64,000 nucleotides of DNA from Brachybacterium vulturis (GTDB lineage: Bacteria; Actinomycetota; Actinomycetes; Actinomycetales; Dermabacteraceae). The stretch is taken from positions 372,001-436,000 of the forward strand of contig NZ_CP023563.1 of assembly GCF_002407185.1 (NCBI RefSeq). Reading direction: 5' to 3'. The notes under the pieces are model-generated. The model saw only the letters and a program-made list of their open reading frames with translations, ran no database searches and had not been told where the DNA came from. The number at the start of each line of letters is the position of its first letter. Position 1 is the stretch's first letter. The translations under genes and the position numbers were made by a program. Shown here piece by piece: positions 35,995 to 45,504 of this stretch.

Positions 35995-37152
35995 TCAGCC
36001 GGCTCGCGTCGGGAGCGCGGCCACCGGAGCCGTTCGCACCAGCCGCTCGAGCACGTCATCGAGCGCGGCCTCCGTGACCCCGAGGTTCAGTCGCAACCAG
36101 CCGTCGTGGGCGGCGCCGAAATCCGAGCCGAAGCCGGGGATCACCCGGGCTTCGTCGACGAACCATCTGCGCAGTTCGTGCTCATCGCCGACAGCACGGG
36201 CATCGATCCACAGCAGGAACGTGCCTCCGGTCGGAACCGGGCGCAGGCCCGGCAGCTTCTCGCGGAGCTGTGCGCAGGCTCGATCCATCACGGACTGCAG
36301 TCGCGCCTGAGTGCGGTCCAACCACTGGTCGCACTCCGTCCACGCCACCTTCAGTGCTCGCAGACCGAACACGCCTGCGTTGTGGAATCCACCCGCCCGC
36401 AGGGACGTCTTCAGCCAGTGCACGAGCTCCGGATCGGAGCAGATCACCGCGCTGGTCTCCAGTCCAGCGAGGTTGAACGCCTTGCCGGGCGCGATGCAGC
36501 TGAGCCACCGCTGCCCGTTCCGCGCCACGGCCCCGAAGGGGACATGGGCCCCCTCCCGCACGGAATCGCAATGCACCTCGTCCGCGACCACCAGGACGTC
36601 GTGCGCCGCGCAGTGCCCGGCGACGGACTCGAGCACCTCGCGTGGCCAGACCGTTCCCGTCGGATTGTGGGGCGAGCACAGCAGGAGAACATCCGCTCCG
36701 ACCAGCTCCGCTGCCAGACCGTCCATATCGATCGCCCAGGTCCCGTCGGACTCGACCAGGGGGACCGTTCGGATCTCGCAGCCATTGCGCTGCAGCACCT
36801 CGAGGGTCGGGCCGTACTGCGGCGACAGCGTGACCACCACCGGCGGCCGCGGGAACCTCGTGCGCGCGAGAAGGGCCAGGAGGTGCACCACTCGCGGGAC
36901 CAACAGGACGTGCTGCGGCTCGATCTCCCACCGGTGCCGTCGGCGACACCAGTCCTGGACGATGAGTTCGAAGTCCTCGTGCGACTCCGTGTACCCGTAC
37001 TCGCCCGTCCTCCCCAGAGCCGTGAGCTCCTCGATGATCGGTTCCGCTGTGGGGAACTGGAGCTCCGCGACGTGCAGGGGGATCGTCGTCTCGTCGCCGC
37101 CGCGGAGCAGACGTCCGTGGACGGAGCTGTCGATTCTCGGGTCCTGGATCAT
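35995..37152 (-). CDS. MalY/PatB-type PLP-dependent C-S lyase
   Basis: 385 residues, fold-type I aminotransferase-like enzyme. The MalY/PatB subgroup cleaves cystathionine and related thioethers to a thiol, pyruvate and ammonia. Motifs: LHVAELQFPTAEPI and GYTES at the N-terminus, LCSPHNPTGTVWPREVLE, VVADEVHCDSV and the PLP-binding Lys in CIAPGKAFNLAGLETS. No HTH or signal peptide. GAGGAT precedes the ATG. It is transcribed with the NhaC-like transporter (89-bp gap) and both share a more AT-rich composition, suggesting joint acquisition into the xyl locus. A transaminase function cannot be excluded. Confidence 0.87.
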   Translation of the reverse strand: MIQDPRIDSSVHGRLLRGGDETTIPLHVAELQFPTAEPIIEELTALGRTGEYGYTESHEDFELIVQDWCRRRHRWEIEPQHVLLVPRVVHLLALLARTRFPRPPVVVTLSPQYGPTLEVLQRNGCEIRTVPLVESDGTWAIDMDGLAAELVGADVLLLCSPHNPTGTVWPREVLESVAGHCAAHDVLVVADEVHCDSVREGAHVPFGAVARNGQRWLSCIAPGKAFNLAGLETSAVICSDPELVHWLKTSLRAGGFHNAGVFGLRALKVAWTECDQWLDRTQARLQSVMDRACAQLREKLPGLRPVPTGGTFLLWIDARAVGDEHELRRWFVDEARVIPGFGSDFGAAHDGWLRLNLGVTEAALDDVLERLVRTAPVAALPTRAG

Positions 37153-37227
37153 CAGGCGACATCCTCGTTCAGTCGATGACGGCGACGGGGCGGGCTGGTC
37201 CCACCCTCCCCGTCGGCTGGTCGGTCC

Positions 37228-38421
37228 TCAGGCGCGGAAGCCGAGCAGGTGCTGCATGGCCAGCTGCTGCAGGCGCACGAAGCCGAAGTTGCGCGCGCCG
37301 GCCTTGTCCGCGTCGAAGTCCTCGAAGGTGGAGCGGTCCGCGAGCAGGTCCTCGAGGGACTCGCCCTCGGCGAGGGTGGGCTCGGCGAGCTCCTCGATGC
37401 CGGAGTAGGACAGCGCCTCCTGGACCTCGGAGTCCTGACGGAACGCCACGGCACGCTCCTTGAGCATCAGGTACATCTCCATGTTCGCCGCGGCGGAATC
37501 GTACTGGCCCGTCTCGTGCTCGGTGCGCGAGGGCTTGAAGTCGAAGTGACGAGCACCCTGGTAGGCGCCGGGCTTGGAGGGGAAGCCGTTCTCGAGCAGG
37601 TCGACGGTGAAGAACGCGCTGATCAGATCACCGTGGCCGAACACCAGGTCCTGGTCGTACATCGGGCCGTGCTGGCCGTTGAGGTCGATGTGGAACAGCT
37701 TCTCGCTCCACAGCGCCTGGGCGAGGCCGTGGGTGTAGTTCAGGGTCGCCATCTGCTCGTGGCCGGTCTCGGGGTTGATGCCCACGATGTCGCCGTGCTC
37801 GAGCTGCTCGATGAAGGCCAGTGCGTGGCCCACGGTGGGCAGGAAGATGTTGCCGCGGGGCTCGTTCGGCTTCGGCTCGAGGCCGATGCGCAGGTCGTAG
37901 CCCTTGTGCTTGATGTACCCGGCCACGGTGTCCAGGCCCTCGCGGTAGCGCTCGAGCGCGGCGAAGAGGTCCTTGGAGCCGTCGTACTCCGAGCCCTCAC
38001 GGCCGCCCCACATCACGAAGGTGCTCGCCCCGAGCTCGGCGGCGAGGTCCACGTTCGCCAGCACCTTGCGCAGGCCGAAGCGGCGCACGTCGCGGTCGTT
38101 GGAGGTGAAGGCACCGTCCTTGAAGACGGGGTGGGCGAAGGTGTCGGTGGTGACCATCTCGATCACCAGGCCGGTCTCCTCGGTGACGGACTTCAGCTGG
38201 TCGATGACCTGCCGGCGCTCTGCGGGGGTCGCATCGAAGGGGATCACGTCGTTGTCGTGGAAGGTGAAGCCCCAGGCGCCGAGCTCGGAAAGCCTGCGGA
38301 TGTGCGCGCTCAGCTCGAGCGGGGGGCGGGTCGCGGCGCCGAACTGGTCCTGCGCCTGCCAGCCCGTGGTCCACAGGCCGAAGGAGAACTTGTCATCACG
38401 GGTGGGGGTGGGGGCGGTCAT
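37228..38421 (-). CDS. xylA: Xylose isomerase
   Basis: 397 residues, TIM-barrel enzyme that isomerises D-xylose to D-xylulose with two divalent metals; the length is that of actinobacterial class I enzymes. Metal and catalytic motifs are intact: [12 protein letters not shown] (catalytic His), [38 protein letters not shown] and [24 protein letters not shown] precedes the ATG. It is divergent from the ROK regulator, with a XylR-like palindrome just upstream at 38459-38481. Confidence 0.97.
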   Translation of the reverse strand: MTAPTPTRDDKFSFGLWTTGWQAQDQFGAATRPPLELSAHIRRLSELGAWGFTFHDNDVIPFDATPAERRQVIDQLKSVTEETGLVIEMVTTDTFAHPVFKDGAFTSNDRDVRRFGLRKVLANVDLAAELGASTFVMWGGREGSEYDGSKDLFAALERYREGLDTVAGYIKHKGYDLRIGLEPKPNEPRGNIFLPTVGHALAFIEQLEHGDIVGINPETGHEQMATLNYTHGLAQALWSEKLFHIDLNGQHGPMYDQDLVFGHGDLISAFFTVDLLENGFPSKPGAYQGARHFDFKPSRTEHETGQYDSAAANMEMYLMLKERAVAFRQDSEVQEALSYSGIEELAEPTLAEGESLEDLLADRSTFEDFDADKAGARNFGFVRLQQLAMQHLLGFRA

Positions 38422-38458
38422 CGGAGTGCTCCTTCATCGTCGATCGGCGTCTGCCGCT

Positions 38459-38481
38459 GTTAGTAAGGTACTGTAACTAAC
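38459..38481. promoter_or_regulatory. XylR-type operator
   Basis: GTTAGT at 38459-38464 and ACTAAC at 38476-38481 form an inverted repeat with an 11-bp spacer, strikingly AT-rich within GC-rich DNA and similar to the TTAGT...ACTAA sites of ROK-family XylR repressors. It lies 38 bp upstream of the xylA ATG and 104 bp from the ROK gene, so the divergent ROK protein probably controls both genes here. Confidence 0.78.
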
Positions 38482-38509
38482 GGAGATATGCCACGCTGCT
38501 CGCGGGGCC

Positions 38510-38538
38510 GGAGCTGGAGCTGGAGCTGGAGCTGGAGC
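38510..38538. repeat. GGAGCT hexamer tandem repeat
   Basis: GGAGCT occurs four times in a row plus a partial fifth, between the XylR operator and the ROK start codon. The repeats contain GGAG but end ~45 bp before the start, so they are not its ribosome site. Confidence 0.8.
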
Positions 38539-38585
38539 GGCAGCCTGGCCCACCCGAGCGCGAGGAAGCCGAGGAAGGGATCCGG

Positions 38586-39800
38586 ATGCAGTCCACACAT
38601 CTGCGCGAGCACAACCTGTCCTCGATCCTCATCGCCCTGGCGGCGGCCTCGGCGAGCTCCACCCCCACCTCCCGCGCCGGGCTCGCCAAGCTCACCAGGC
38701 TCACCAAACCCACGGTCTCCAAGCTGATCGAGGAGCTGGTGGAGGCCGACCTCGTCGAGGAGGGCGCACCGCTCTCCACCGGCGCCGGTCGGCCGATGGT
38801 GCCGCTGACCCCCGCCCGTGGCACCCTGCTCGCGATCGGCCTGGAGATCGCCGCCGACCACGTCGCCTGCCTCGGGATCGACCTGGCGGGCCAGGTGCTC
38901 GGCCACCGCATCGAGTACCGACCGGTCACCGCGGCCTCCGCCGAGGAGGCGATCGATCTCGCCGCCGAGCTGGTCGGCGAGGTGCGCGCCGAGGCGGGCG
39001 ACCCGCCGGTGGTCGAGGTGGTCGTCGCCGTCCCCGGGCGCATCGCCCCGGACGACGGCCGGGTGCTCTCGGCCCCGAACCTGGACTGGACCGAGGTGCC
39101 CCTGGTCCGCCGACTGCTCGATCATCCGCAGCTCGCAGGCCTGACGGTGCGGGCCCAGAACGACAACCGCCTGTCGGTCCTCACCGAGATCGACCACCGA
39201 CCGGGCGCGTCCTTCATCTACCTGCGCGGCTCGACCGGGATCGGCGGTGCGGTCGTGATCGACGGAGCGCTGATGACCGGCGCCCACGGCTGGGCCGGCG
39301 AATTCGGGCACACCGTCATCGAGCCCGGGGGCGCCCTGTGCCGCTGCGGCCGTCGCGGCTGCCTCGAGGCCTACGTCTCCTATCACGCACTGCGCGAGCG
39401 CGCGGGCCTCGGCGACGACACCCTCATCGAGGACCTGGTCGACGCGCTCGCGCTCACCCGGGACCGGACCGAGGTGATCGGCATGATCGGACGCTCGCTC
39501 GGGCTCGCGATCGCCAATGCCCTGAACATCCTGGACCTGACCACCGTGGTCCTGTCGGGATACCTGGCCCCCATCGCGGAGGAGCTGGAGCCGGTGGTGC
39601 GCGAGACCGTGGAACGCCATGCACTGGCCGTCGAGGCCGGTCCGGTGCGCATCGAGCGGTCCGACGGCCTCAGCGACCCGGCCCTGCGCGGCGCGGCGCG
39701 GGCCGCGCTGCAGTCGGTGTTCAGCGATCCGGGGGCGTGGATCGGGCGGGGGCCGTCCACCACTGGTCGACGTCATGGAACGGCTGCCGATGCCTCCTGA
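38586..39800 (+). CDS. xylR: ROK family regulator, XylR-like
   Basis: 404 residues. An N-terminal winged helix (~10-70, with SRAGLAKLTRLTKPTVSKLI) is followed by a ROK sugar-kinase-like domain (IGLEIAADHVACLGIDLAGQ, STGIGGAVVIDGALMTGAHG) with the zinc motif CRCGRRGCLEAY. ROK repressors bind the sugar and release DNA. Its position divergent from xylA with a TTAGT...ACTAA palindrome between them identifies it as the likely xylose repressor. The last ~25 residues are a disordered-looking tail. Confidence 0.9.
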   Translation: MQSTHLREHNLSSILIALAAASASSTPTSRAGLAKLTRLTKPTVSKLIEELVEADLVEEGAPLSTGAGRPMVPLTPARGTLLAIGLEIAADHVACLGIDLAGQVLGHRIEYRPVTAASAEEAIDLAAELVGEVRAEAGDPPVVEVVVAVPGRIAPDDGRVLSAPNLDWTEVPLVRRLLDHPQLAGLTVRAQNDNRLSVLTEIDHRPGASFIYLRGSTGIGGAVVIDGALMTGAHGWAGEFGHTVIEPGGALCRCGRRGCLEAYVSYHALRERAGLGDDTLIEDLVDALALTRDRTEVIGMIGRSLGLAIANALNILDLTTVVLSGYLAPIAEELEPVVRETVERHALAVEAGPVRIERSDGLSDPALRGAARAALQSVFSDPGAWIGRGPSTTGRRHGTAADAS

Positions 39801-39982
39801 TCCCGCCCCGGAATCCTGACAAGCGCACCCTGCCCCTGGCACCGTGGAGCTAACAGCGCGAGCATGTCGAGGACGTGCCGGTGATCATTACCGCAGGCTC
39901 CGGCACGTGACGTCGGCAGCACCTGGACCTATGCCTGACCCGGATCGACCCACCCACTCTTCGAGGAGTCGTGAGACCCGCA

Positions 39983-41200
39983 ATGACCACCCCCTCCACG
40001 TCACCCCGACCGCTGCGCATCGGCATGGTCGGCTACGGCTTCATGGGCGCCGCCCACTCCCACGCCTGGCGCACCGCCCACCGCTTCTTCGAGCTGCCGC
40101 TGACCCCGGTGCTCGCGACCCTCGCCGGACGCACCGAGGCCACCCTGGTCGCGGCCGCCGAGCGCTTCGGCTTCGCACAGACCACCACCCGCTGGCAGGA
40201 CCTCGTCGAGGATCCCGAGATCGACGTCATCGACATCTGCACCCCCGGTGACACGCACGTCGAGATCGCGATCGCCGCGCTCGCGGCCGGCAAGCACGTG
40301 CTGTGCGAGAAGCCGCTGGCGAACTCGGTCGAGCAGTCCGAGCAGATGACCACCGCCGCGGCACAAGCCCGCGCGCAGGGCGCCCGCACGATGTGCGGCT
40401 TCTCCTACCGCCGCACCCCGGCGCTGGCGTATGCGCGTCAGCTCGTCGCCGAGGGTGCCGTGGGCGAGATCCGGCAGGTCCGTGCCCAGTACCTGCAGGA
40501 CTGGCTCTCCGACGTCGACGCCCCGATGACCTGGCGGCTGGACCGGGACAAGGCCGGCTCCGGGGCGCTGGGCGACATCGGCGCCCACATCGTCGACCTC
40601 ACCCAGTGGATCACCGGCCAGCAGATCGCCTCGGTCTCCGGCACCCTGCAGACCGTGGTCCCCACCCGCCCGGCGGCCGGCACCGCGCAGGGCCTCGGCG
40701 GCACGGGCGAAGCCTCCGGCGAGCGCCGTGAGGTGACGGTGGACGATCTCGCCCTGTTCACCGCCCGCTTCGATTCCGGGGTGCTCGGCTCCTTCGAGGC
40801 CACCCGCATGGCGCAGGGCCGCAAGAACGCGATGCGCGTGGAGATCAACGGCTCGGCCGGCTCGATCGCCTTCGACTTCGAGCGGATGAACGAGCTGGAG
40901 GTCTACGACGCCACCGCCCCGGCGGGCCGGCAGGGCTTCACCCGCATCCTCACCACCGAGCCCGAGCACCCCTACGCGGCGCACTGGTGGCCAACCGGCC
41001 ACGGGCTGGGCTACGAGCACACCTTCACCCACCAGATCGCCGACCTCGTCACGGCGATCGGCGAGGGCACCGACCCCTCGCCCTCCTTCGAGGAGGCGCT
41101 GCAGGTCCAGCGCGTCCTGGCCGCCGTCGAGGCCAGCGCTAGCGATGGCAGCAGCTGGAGGAGCACCGATCCCGAGACCACCCAGGAGAGCACCCGATGA
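39983..41200 (+). CDS. Gfo/Idh/MocA family oxidoreductase
   Basis: 405 residues, first of a three-gene operon. The Rossmann motif IGMVGYGFMGAAHSHAWRT is followed by VIDICTPGDTHVEIAIAAL and the family lysine in VLCEKPLANS; the substrate-domain His is in LGDIGAHIVDLTQWITG. The long form with a YLQDWLSDVDAPMTWRLDR segment is typical of sugar dehydrogenases encoded with ThuA. Start uncertain: ATG at 39983 (14 nt after GGAG) or GTG at 39971. The operon probably handles a glycoside by transient oxidation of the sugar. Confidence 0.88.
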   Translation: MTTPSTSPRPLRIGMVGYGFMGAAHSHAWRTAHRFFELPLTPVLATLAGRTEATLVAAAERFGFAQTTTRWQDLVEDPEIDVIDICTPGDTHVEIAIAALAAGKHVLCEKPLANSVEQSEQMTTAAAQARAQGARTMCGFSYRRTPALAYARQLVAEGAVGEIRQVRAQYLQDWLSDVDAPMTWRLDRDKAGSGALGDIGAHIVDLTQWITGQQIASVSGTLQTVVPTRPAAGTAQGLGGTGEASGERREVTVDDLALFTARFDSGVLGSFEATRMAQGRKNAMRVEINGSAGSIAFDFERMNELEVYDATAPAGRQGFTRILTTEPEHPYAAHWWPTGHGLGYEHTFTHQIADLVTAIGEGTDPSPSFEEALQVQRVLAAVEASASDGSSWRSTDPETTQESTR

Positions 41201-41970
41201 CCACCCCTCGCACCTGCCTCGTCGTCCGCGGCGGCTGGGACGGGCACCAGCCCGTCGAAGCCACCGACCTGTTCATCCCGTTCCTCGAGGAGAACGGGTT
41301 CGCGGTGCGGATCGAGGACTCCCCCGCGATCTACGCCGACGCCGAGTACATGGCCACGGTCGATCTGATCCTCCAGTGCAACACCATGAGCACCATCGAG
41401 CGGCCCCAGTTCGAGGGTCTCCGCGCCGCGATCGAGGCGGGCACGGGCATGGCCGGCTGGCACGGCGGCATCGCCGACTCCTACCGGAACGAATCCGACT
41501 ACCTCACCCTCATCGGCGGCCAGTTCGGCTGCCATCCGGGCACGCATCCCGATGAGCGCCAGGGCGAGCAGGCGGACAACTACGTCCCCTACACGGTGAA
41601 CCTGCTGCCCGCCGCCGCGGAGCATCCCATCACCGCGGGGATCAGCGACTTCGACCTGGTCACCGAGCAGTACTGGGTGCTGTCCGACGACTACATCGAC
41701 GTGCTGGCCACCACCACCCAGAAGGTGCGGGACTGGGATCCGTGGCACCGCGAGGTGACCTCGCCGGCGCTGTGGACCCGCCAGTGGGGCAAGGGGCGGA
41801 TCTTCGTGGCCACCCCCGGCCACCGGGTCGAGGTGCTCAAGGATCCGTCCGTGCGCACCGTGATCGAGCGCGGCCTGCTGTGGGCCGCCCGCGGCTCCGG
41901 GCAGCCCTACGGCGAGCACGCTCCCCGCCGCGCCGCCGCCTCCACCACCGCTGAGGGGGCGACCCGATGA
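41197..41970 (+). CDS. ThuA-domain protein
   Basis: 257 residues with the ThuA/class-I-glutamine-amidotransferase-like fold: VVRGGWDGHQPVEATDLF, AGTGMAGWHGGIADSYRNES, GGQFGCHPGTHPD, and the late RIFVATPGHRVEVL. ThuA proteins occur with Gfo/Idh/MocA dehydrogenases in trehalose and other disaccharide pathways; the precise reaction is uncertain. Overlaps both neighbours by 4 bp (ATGA each side), so the three products are made together. Confidence 0.9.
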   Translation: MTTPRTCLVVRGGWDGHQPVEATDLFIPFLEENGFAVRIEDSPAIYADAEYMATVDLILQCNTMSTIERPQFEGLRAAIEAGTGMAGWHGGIADSYRNESDYLTLIGGQFGCHPGTHPDERQGEQADNYVPYTVNLLPAAAEHPITAGISDFDLVTEQYWVLSDDYIDVLATTTQKVRDWDPWHREVTSPALWTRQWGKGRIFVATPGHRVEVLKDPSVRTVIERGLLWAARGSGQPYGEHAPRRAAASTTAEGATR

Positions 41971-43046
41971 GGATCGGCATGATCGGCTGCGGTGTCATCT
42001 CCCAGCAGTACCTGGCGAGCTTCGACCAGCTGCCGGACGTGCAGCTGGTCGCCGTCGCAGATCTCGACCCCGCCCGCGCCGCGGCCGCCGCCGAGGGCCG
42101 CGAGGGGGTGCGTGCGCTGAGCGTCGATGAGCTCATCGCCGACCCCGCGGTGGACACGATCCTGAATCTCACCATTCCCGCGGCGCACGCCGACGTGGAC
42201 CTGCGCGCGATCGCGGCGGGAAAGAACGTGTACTCGGAGAAGCCGTTCGCGGTGACCACGAAGGAGGGCGCCGAGGTGCTGGTCGCGGCCCTGGCGGCAG
42301 GCGTGCTCGTCGGCTCCGCCCCGGATACGGTGCTGGGCACCGGCACCCAGACCGCCCGCGCGGCGATCGACGAGGGCCTGATCGGCTCCCCGATAGCGGC
42401 GACCGCCACCATGGTCACCCCCGGCCATGAGCGCTGGCATCCGCAGCCGGACTTCTACTACACCCCCGGCGGCGGCCCGCTGCTGGACATGGGCCCGTAC
42501 TACCTCCATGCCCTGGTCACGCTGCTGGGTCCGGTCGCGTCGGTGATCGGTGCGGCCAGCCGCACCCGGGATGTGCGCACCATCGGCTCCGGGCCGCGGG
42601 CCGGGGAGAGCATCCCGGTCAGCACCGACACCCACGTCACCGGGGTGCTGGTGCACGAGAGCGGAGTGCTGTCCACCCTGGTGATGAGCTTCGACGCGGT
42701 CGCCACCTCGGCGCATCCGATCGAGATCCATGGCACCGAGGGCACCCTCGCGGTCCCCGATCCCAATCGTTTCTCCGGTGACGTGACGGTGCACCGTCTG
42801 GGCGGAGAGGGGTGGGAGCCGGTGCCGACGGCCGGTGGCTACGAGGAGGCCGGGCGCGGCATCGGCCTGCACGACATGGCGGTGCGCGGCCCGGAGCTGC
42901 GGGCCAGCGGTGAGCTGGGCCAGCACGCGCTCGAGGTGATGAACGCGGTGCTGGAGTCCGCGCACAGCGGTGCCCGGATCGAGATCGCGAGCCACGTGGC
43001 CCGGCCCGAGGCCGTCGCGCTGGAGGACGTGCGCGCGGCGACCTGA
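41967..43046 (+). CDS. Gfo/Idh/MocA family oxidoreductase
   Basis: 359 residues, third gene of the ThuA operon. N-terminal IGMIGCGVISQQYLASFDQL, family Lys in VYSEKPFAVTTKEG, and the C-terminal domain with PDFYYTPGGGPLLDMGPYYL where the Gly-rich/Asp-Met segment replaces the usual GG..D..H pattern. It is only distantly similar to the first dehydrogenase of the operon, so the two probably act on different sugars or at successive steps. It ends 33 bp before the convergent AAE-type transporter. Confidence 0.9.
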   Translation: MRIGMIGCGVISQQYLASFDQLPDVQLVAVADLDPARAAAAAEGREGVRALSVDELIADPAVDTILNLTIPAAHADVDLRAIAAGKNVYSEKPFAVTTKEGAEVLVAALAAGVLVGSAPDTVLGTGTQTARAAIDEGLIGSPIAATATMVTPGHERWHPQPDFYYTPGGGPLLDMGPYYLHALVTLLGPVASVIGAASRTRDVRTIGSGPRAGESIPVSTDTHVTGVLVHESGVLSTLVMSFDAVATSAHPIEIHGTEGTLAVPDPNRFSGDVTVHRLGGEGWEPVPTAGGYEEAGRGIGLHDMAVRGPELRASGELGQHALEVMNAVLESAHSGARIEIASHVARPEAVALEDVRAAT

Positions 43047-43079
43047 GGTCGCAGGGGCGGGGCCGGGCCCACAGCGGCG

Positions 43080-44651
43080 TCAGAGGTTCCAGAGGACGGG
43101 GACCAGCAGGATCTTCACCACGATGGAGAAGGCGAACAGCGTGGCGTAGGCGGCCTCGATCCGCTCGTCGGCGCGTCGGGCGTTCGCGGCCTCGAGCACC
43201 GCCGGCTGGCCGAGGAAGCCGGCCACCGCGCCGGCCGCTCGCGGGGCGGAGAGGTCCAGCACCCAGCGCCCGGCGATCACCAGTGCGAGGCAGCTGAGCG
43301 CGGCGACCGCCGCGGAGAGCACGGCCGCGCGCCAGGCGGTCGGCGAGGCGAGCATGGAGGCGACCTCCGGCCCGGCGGTGAGGCCCAGCCCGGCGAGGAA
43401 GAGCAGCAGCCCCAGCTGGCGCAGCGTGCGGTTGGCGCTGCCCGGAAGGCTCCACACCACGGGCCCGGTGCGGCGCAGGGCGCCCAGGACCATGCCCACC
43501 AGCAGCGGGCCGGCGGCCGGTCCCAGGGAGAAGCTGCCTCCGCCGGGCATCGGGAGGCTGACCAGGCCCAGGGCGACGCCGAGCATGAGGCCGAGCCCGA
43601 GGGAGAGCACGTCGAGCTCGCCGGCCTGGCGGTCCGAGTCGCCGAGGAAGGTGTGGACGGCGTCGAGCCGGCGCCGCTCCACCACCACGGCCAGCCGGTC
43701 CCCGGGCTCGAGGACCAGGTCGTCCCGGGCCAGCAGCTCGAGGTCACCGCGCCGCACCCGGGTGACCACCGCGCCGAAGCGCACCGGCAGGTTCAGCTCG
43801 GCGATGGAGCGGGAGGCGAGATCGGGATTGGAGACGGTGAGGCGGGTGAACTCCACCAGCGAGCGGTCGTGGGCGATGTGGCGGTCGCTGGTCTCCCCCA
43901 GCGCTGCGGTGACCGCCTCGACCTGCTCGGGCATGCCGACGGCGACCACCTCGTCCCCGACCAGGAGGTCCTCCCCCGGCACGATCACCCGCACCCTGCC
44001 CTCGCGGCGCAGGTAGGAGAAGCGCACCTGCTGGTGGTGCCACTGCGGGACGTCGCGCAGGTTCACCGAGCGCTGCACGTGCACGGTGGTCGAGGCCAGG
44101 CTGGTGCCGGCCAGGGATGCGGTGTCCTTCCGGCCCGGCCAGGTGCGGCTGACGATGCTCGAGACCAGCACGATCCCGACGATCACGCCGATCGGGTAGC
44201 CGAAGGCGTAGCCCACCGAGGGCCCGGGCGTGCCGGTGAGGCGGGAGGCGGCGTCCAGGGCGGGGGCGGCGGTGAGCGCGCCGGTGAACAGGCCCAGCGA
44301 CAGGTCCCGGGCCAGGCCCAGCGCCTCCCCGAGCACCAGGGTGAGGGCGGCGGCGAGGGCGGTGCCGAGGGTGGCGGCGGCGAGCAGCGGCAGCTGGCGG
44401 TGCAGGGAGCTGAAGAACGCGGCGCCGGCGGAGATCCCGACGGTGTAGACGAACAGGGCCAGGCCCAGGGTCTGGACGATCTCCATGCCCGCGCCGAGGT
44501 GCGGGGCGATCGCGGAGAGGGCGAGGCCGGTGAACAGGGCGCCGGCGGCCCCGAGCCGGATGCGGCCGAAGGGGATCGCGCCCAGCACGGCACCGGTGGC
44601 GACGACCAGGAAGAGCGTGAGGAGCGGGCTCCCCTCGAGGGCCTCGATCAC
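43080..44651 (-). CDS. AAE/YidE-type transporter with TrkA-C domains
   Basis: 523 residues. Two blocks of five or six membrane segments (~10-180 and ~360-520) are separated by two TrkA-C (RCK-C) domains: one around YLRREGRVRVIVPGEDLLVG and one around LELLARDDLVLEPGDRLAVV. This layout is that of the aspartate:alanine exchanger AspT and the YidE/YbjL proteins. Hydrophobic motifs GLALFVYTVGISAGAAFFSS and GFLGQPAVLEAANAR fit. I start at the GTG at 44651, 8 nt after AAAGG, instead of the ATG 20 codons upstream. Substrate unknown; probably a dicarboxylate or amino acid. Confidence 0.87.
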   Translation of the reverse strand: MIEALEGSPLLTLFLVVATGAVLGAIPFGRIRLGAAGALFTGLALSAIAPHLGAGMEIVQTLGLALFVYTVGISAGAAFFSSLHRQLPLLAAATLGTALAAALTLVLGEALGLARDLSLGLFTGALTAAPALDAASRLTGTPGPSVGYAFGYPIGVIVGIVLVSSIVSRTWPGRKDTASLAGTSLASTTVHVQRSVNLRDVPQWHHQQVRFSYLRREGRVRVIVPGEDLLVGDEVVAVGMPEQVEAVTAALGETSDRHIAHDRSLVEFTRLTVSNPDLASRSIAELNLPVRFGAVVTRVRRGDLELLARDDLVLEPGDRLAVVVERRRLDAVHTFLGDSDRQAGELDVLSLGLGLMLGVALGLVSLPMPGGGSFSLGPAAGPLLVGMVLGALRRTGPVVWSLPGSANRTLRQLGLLLFLAGLGLTAGPEVASMLASPTAWRAAVLSAAVAALSCLALVIAGRWVLDLSAPRAAGAVAGFLGQPAVLEAANARRADERIEAAYATLFAFSIVVKILLVPVLWNL

Positions 44652-44823
44652 GGTGTACCTTTCCCGCGCCCGCGGCGGGGCACCGGGTCCGGAGGCGGTG
44701 TGCGCGGGCACCGCTGTGTGGACTGCGCTCCACCCTAGCCCCGGCTCGAGGTGCTCACGAAGTGGAGTTGTGCGAGGTCACGGCAGTGTCGGCGCGCACT
44801 GCGCACGGTGCGGCCGGCTGGGC

Positions 44824-45504
44824 TCAGCCGAAGGACAGCGGCAGCATCTGTCCGCGCGGGCCGAGGGCGTCCAGCTCCTCCTGCTCGGCCGGGGTCGCCG
44901 GGCGACGGCCGGTCGCGACCCGCAGCGCGTCGGCGTCCGCCCAGGTCGCAGGCAGCCGGATGCGCAGACGCCGTTCGACCGAGTCCCGTGCCGCGGCCAG
45001 GCCCTTCGTGGGCGGGCCGTCAGCGATGGTCTCCCCCGCATCCGCCAGGTGAGCGACGAGGTCCAGGTGGTGCAGCGTCCACTCGAGCACGTGGGCGCCG
45101 AGGTAGTCCCGCACGGTGAGGGTCTTGCCCCGGGTGGCGACGGGCAGGTCGGGGTGGGCGAGCAGCGCGGCCCGGCCGGAGGCGGCGCCCACCTCCTCGA
45201 GGTGGCCGCGCAGCAGGTCGGGGTCCTGGTAGGCGGCGGCCAGGCGCACGGTGAGCGCGTCCAGCGGCTCGCTCCCGTCGGGCGGGATGGGGTGCGGGGT
45301 CCAGTAGCTGAGGGCGTCGGCGGAGGGGGTCGTCTCCGCCGGGGTGGAGAGCGTGATCAGCACGTCCTGCGCGTCGCTGATCAGGTGGCAGAGCAGGTCG
45401 CGCACCAGCCAGCCCCGGCAGCCGGAGGGACGCATCAGGGCGGCGTCCGGGAGCCCGGTCGCGGCGGTGCGCAGCGCCGTCCAGCTGAGGGTGAAGAGGT
45501 CCAC
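44824..45504 (-). CDS. Maleylpyruvate-isomerase-like (mycothiol/DinB-fold) protein
   Basis: About 226-237 residues, four-helix-bundle fold of the mycothiol-dependent maleylpyruvate isomerase/DinB superfamily. The metal-type His residues are in RDLLCHLISDAQ and VLEWTLHHLDLVAHL. Actinobacterial members are thought to use mycothiol as cofactor, but function is rarely known. The start is uncertain: GTG at 45504 (VDLFTLSW) fits family N-termini; a GTG at 45537 would add 11 residues. It stands alone, divergent from a dehydrogenase. Confidence 0.78.
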   Translation of the reverse strand: MDLFTLSWTALRTAATGLPDAALMRPSGCRGWLVRDLLCHLISDAQDVLITLSTPAETTPSADALSYWTPHPIPPDGSEPLDALTVRLAAAYQDPDLLRGHLEEVGAASGRAALLAHPDLPVATRGKTLTVRDYLGAHVLEWTLHHLDLVAHLADAGETIADGPPTKGLAAARDSVERRLRIRLPATWADADALRVATGRRPATPAEQEELDALGPRGQMLPLSFG

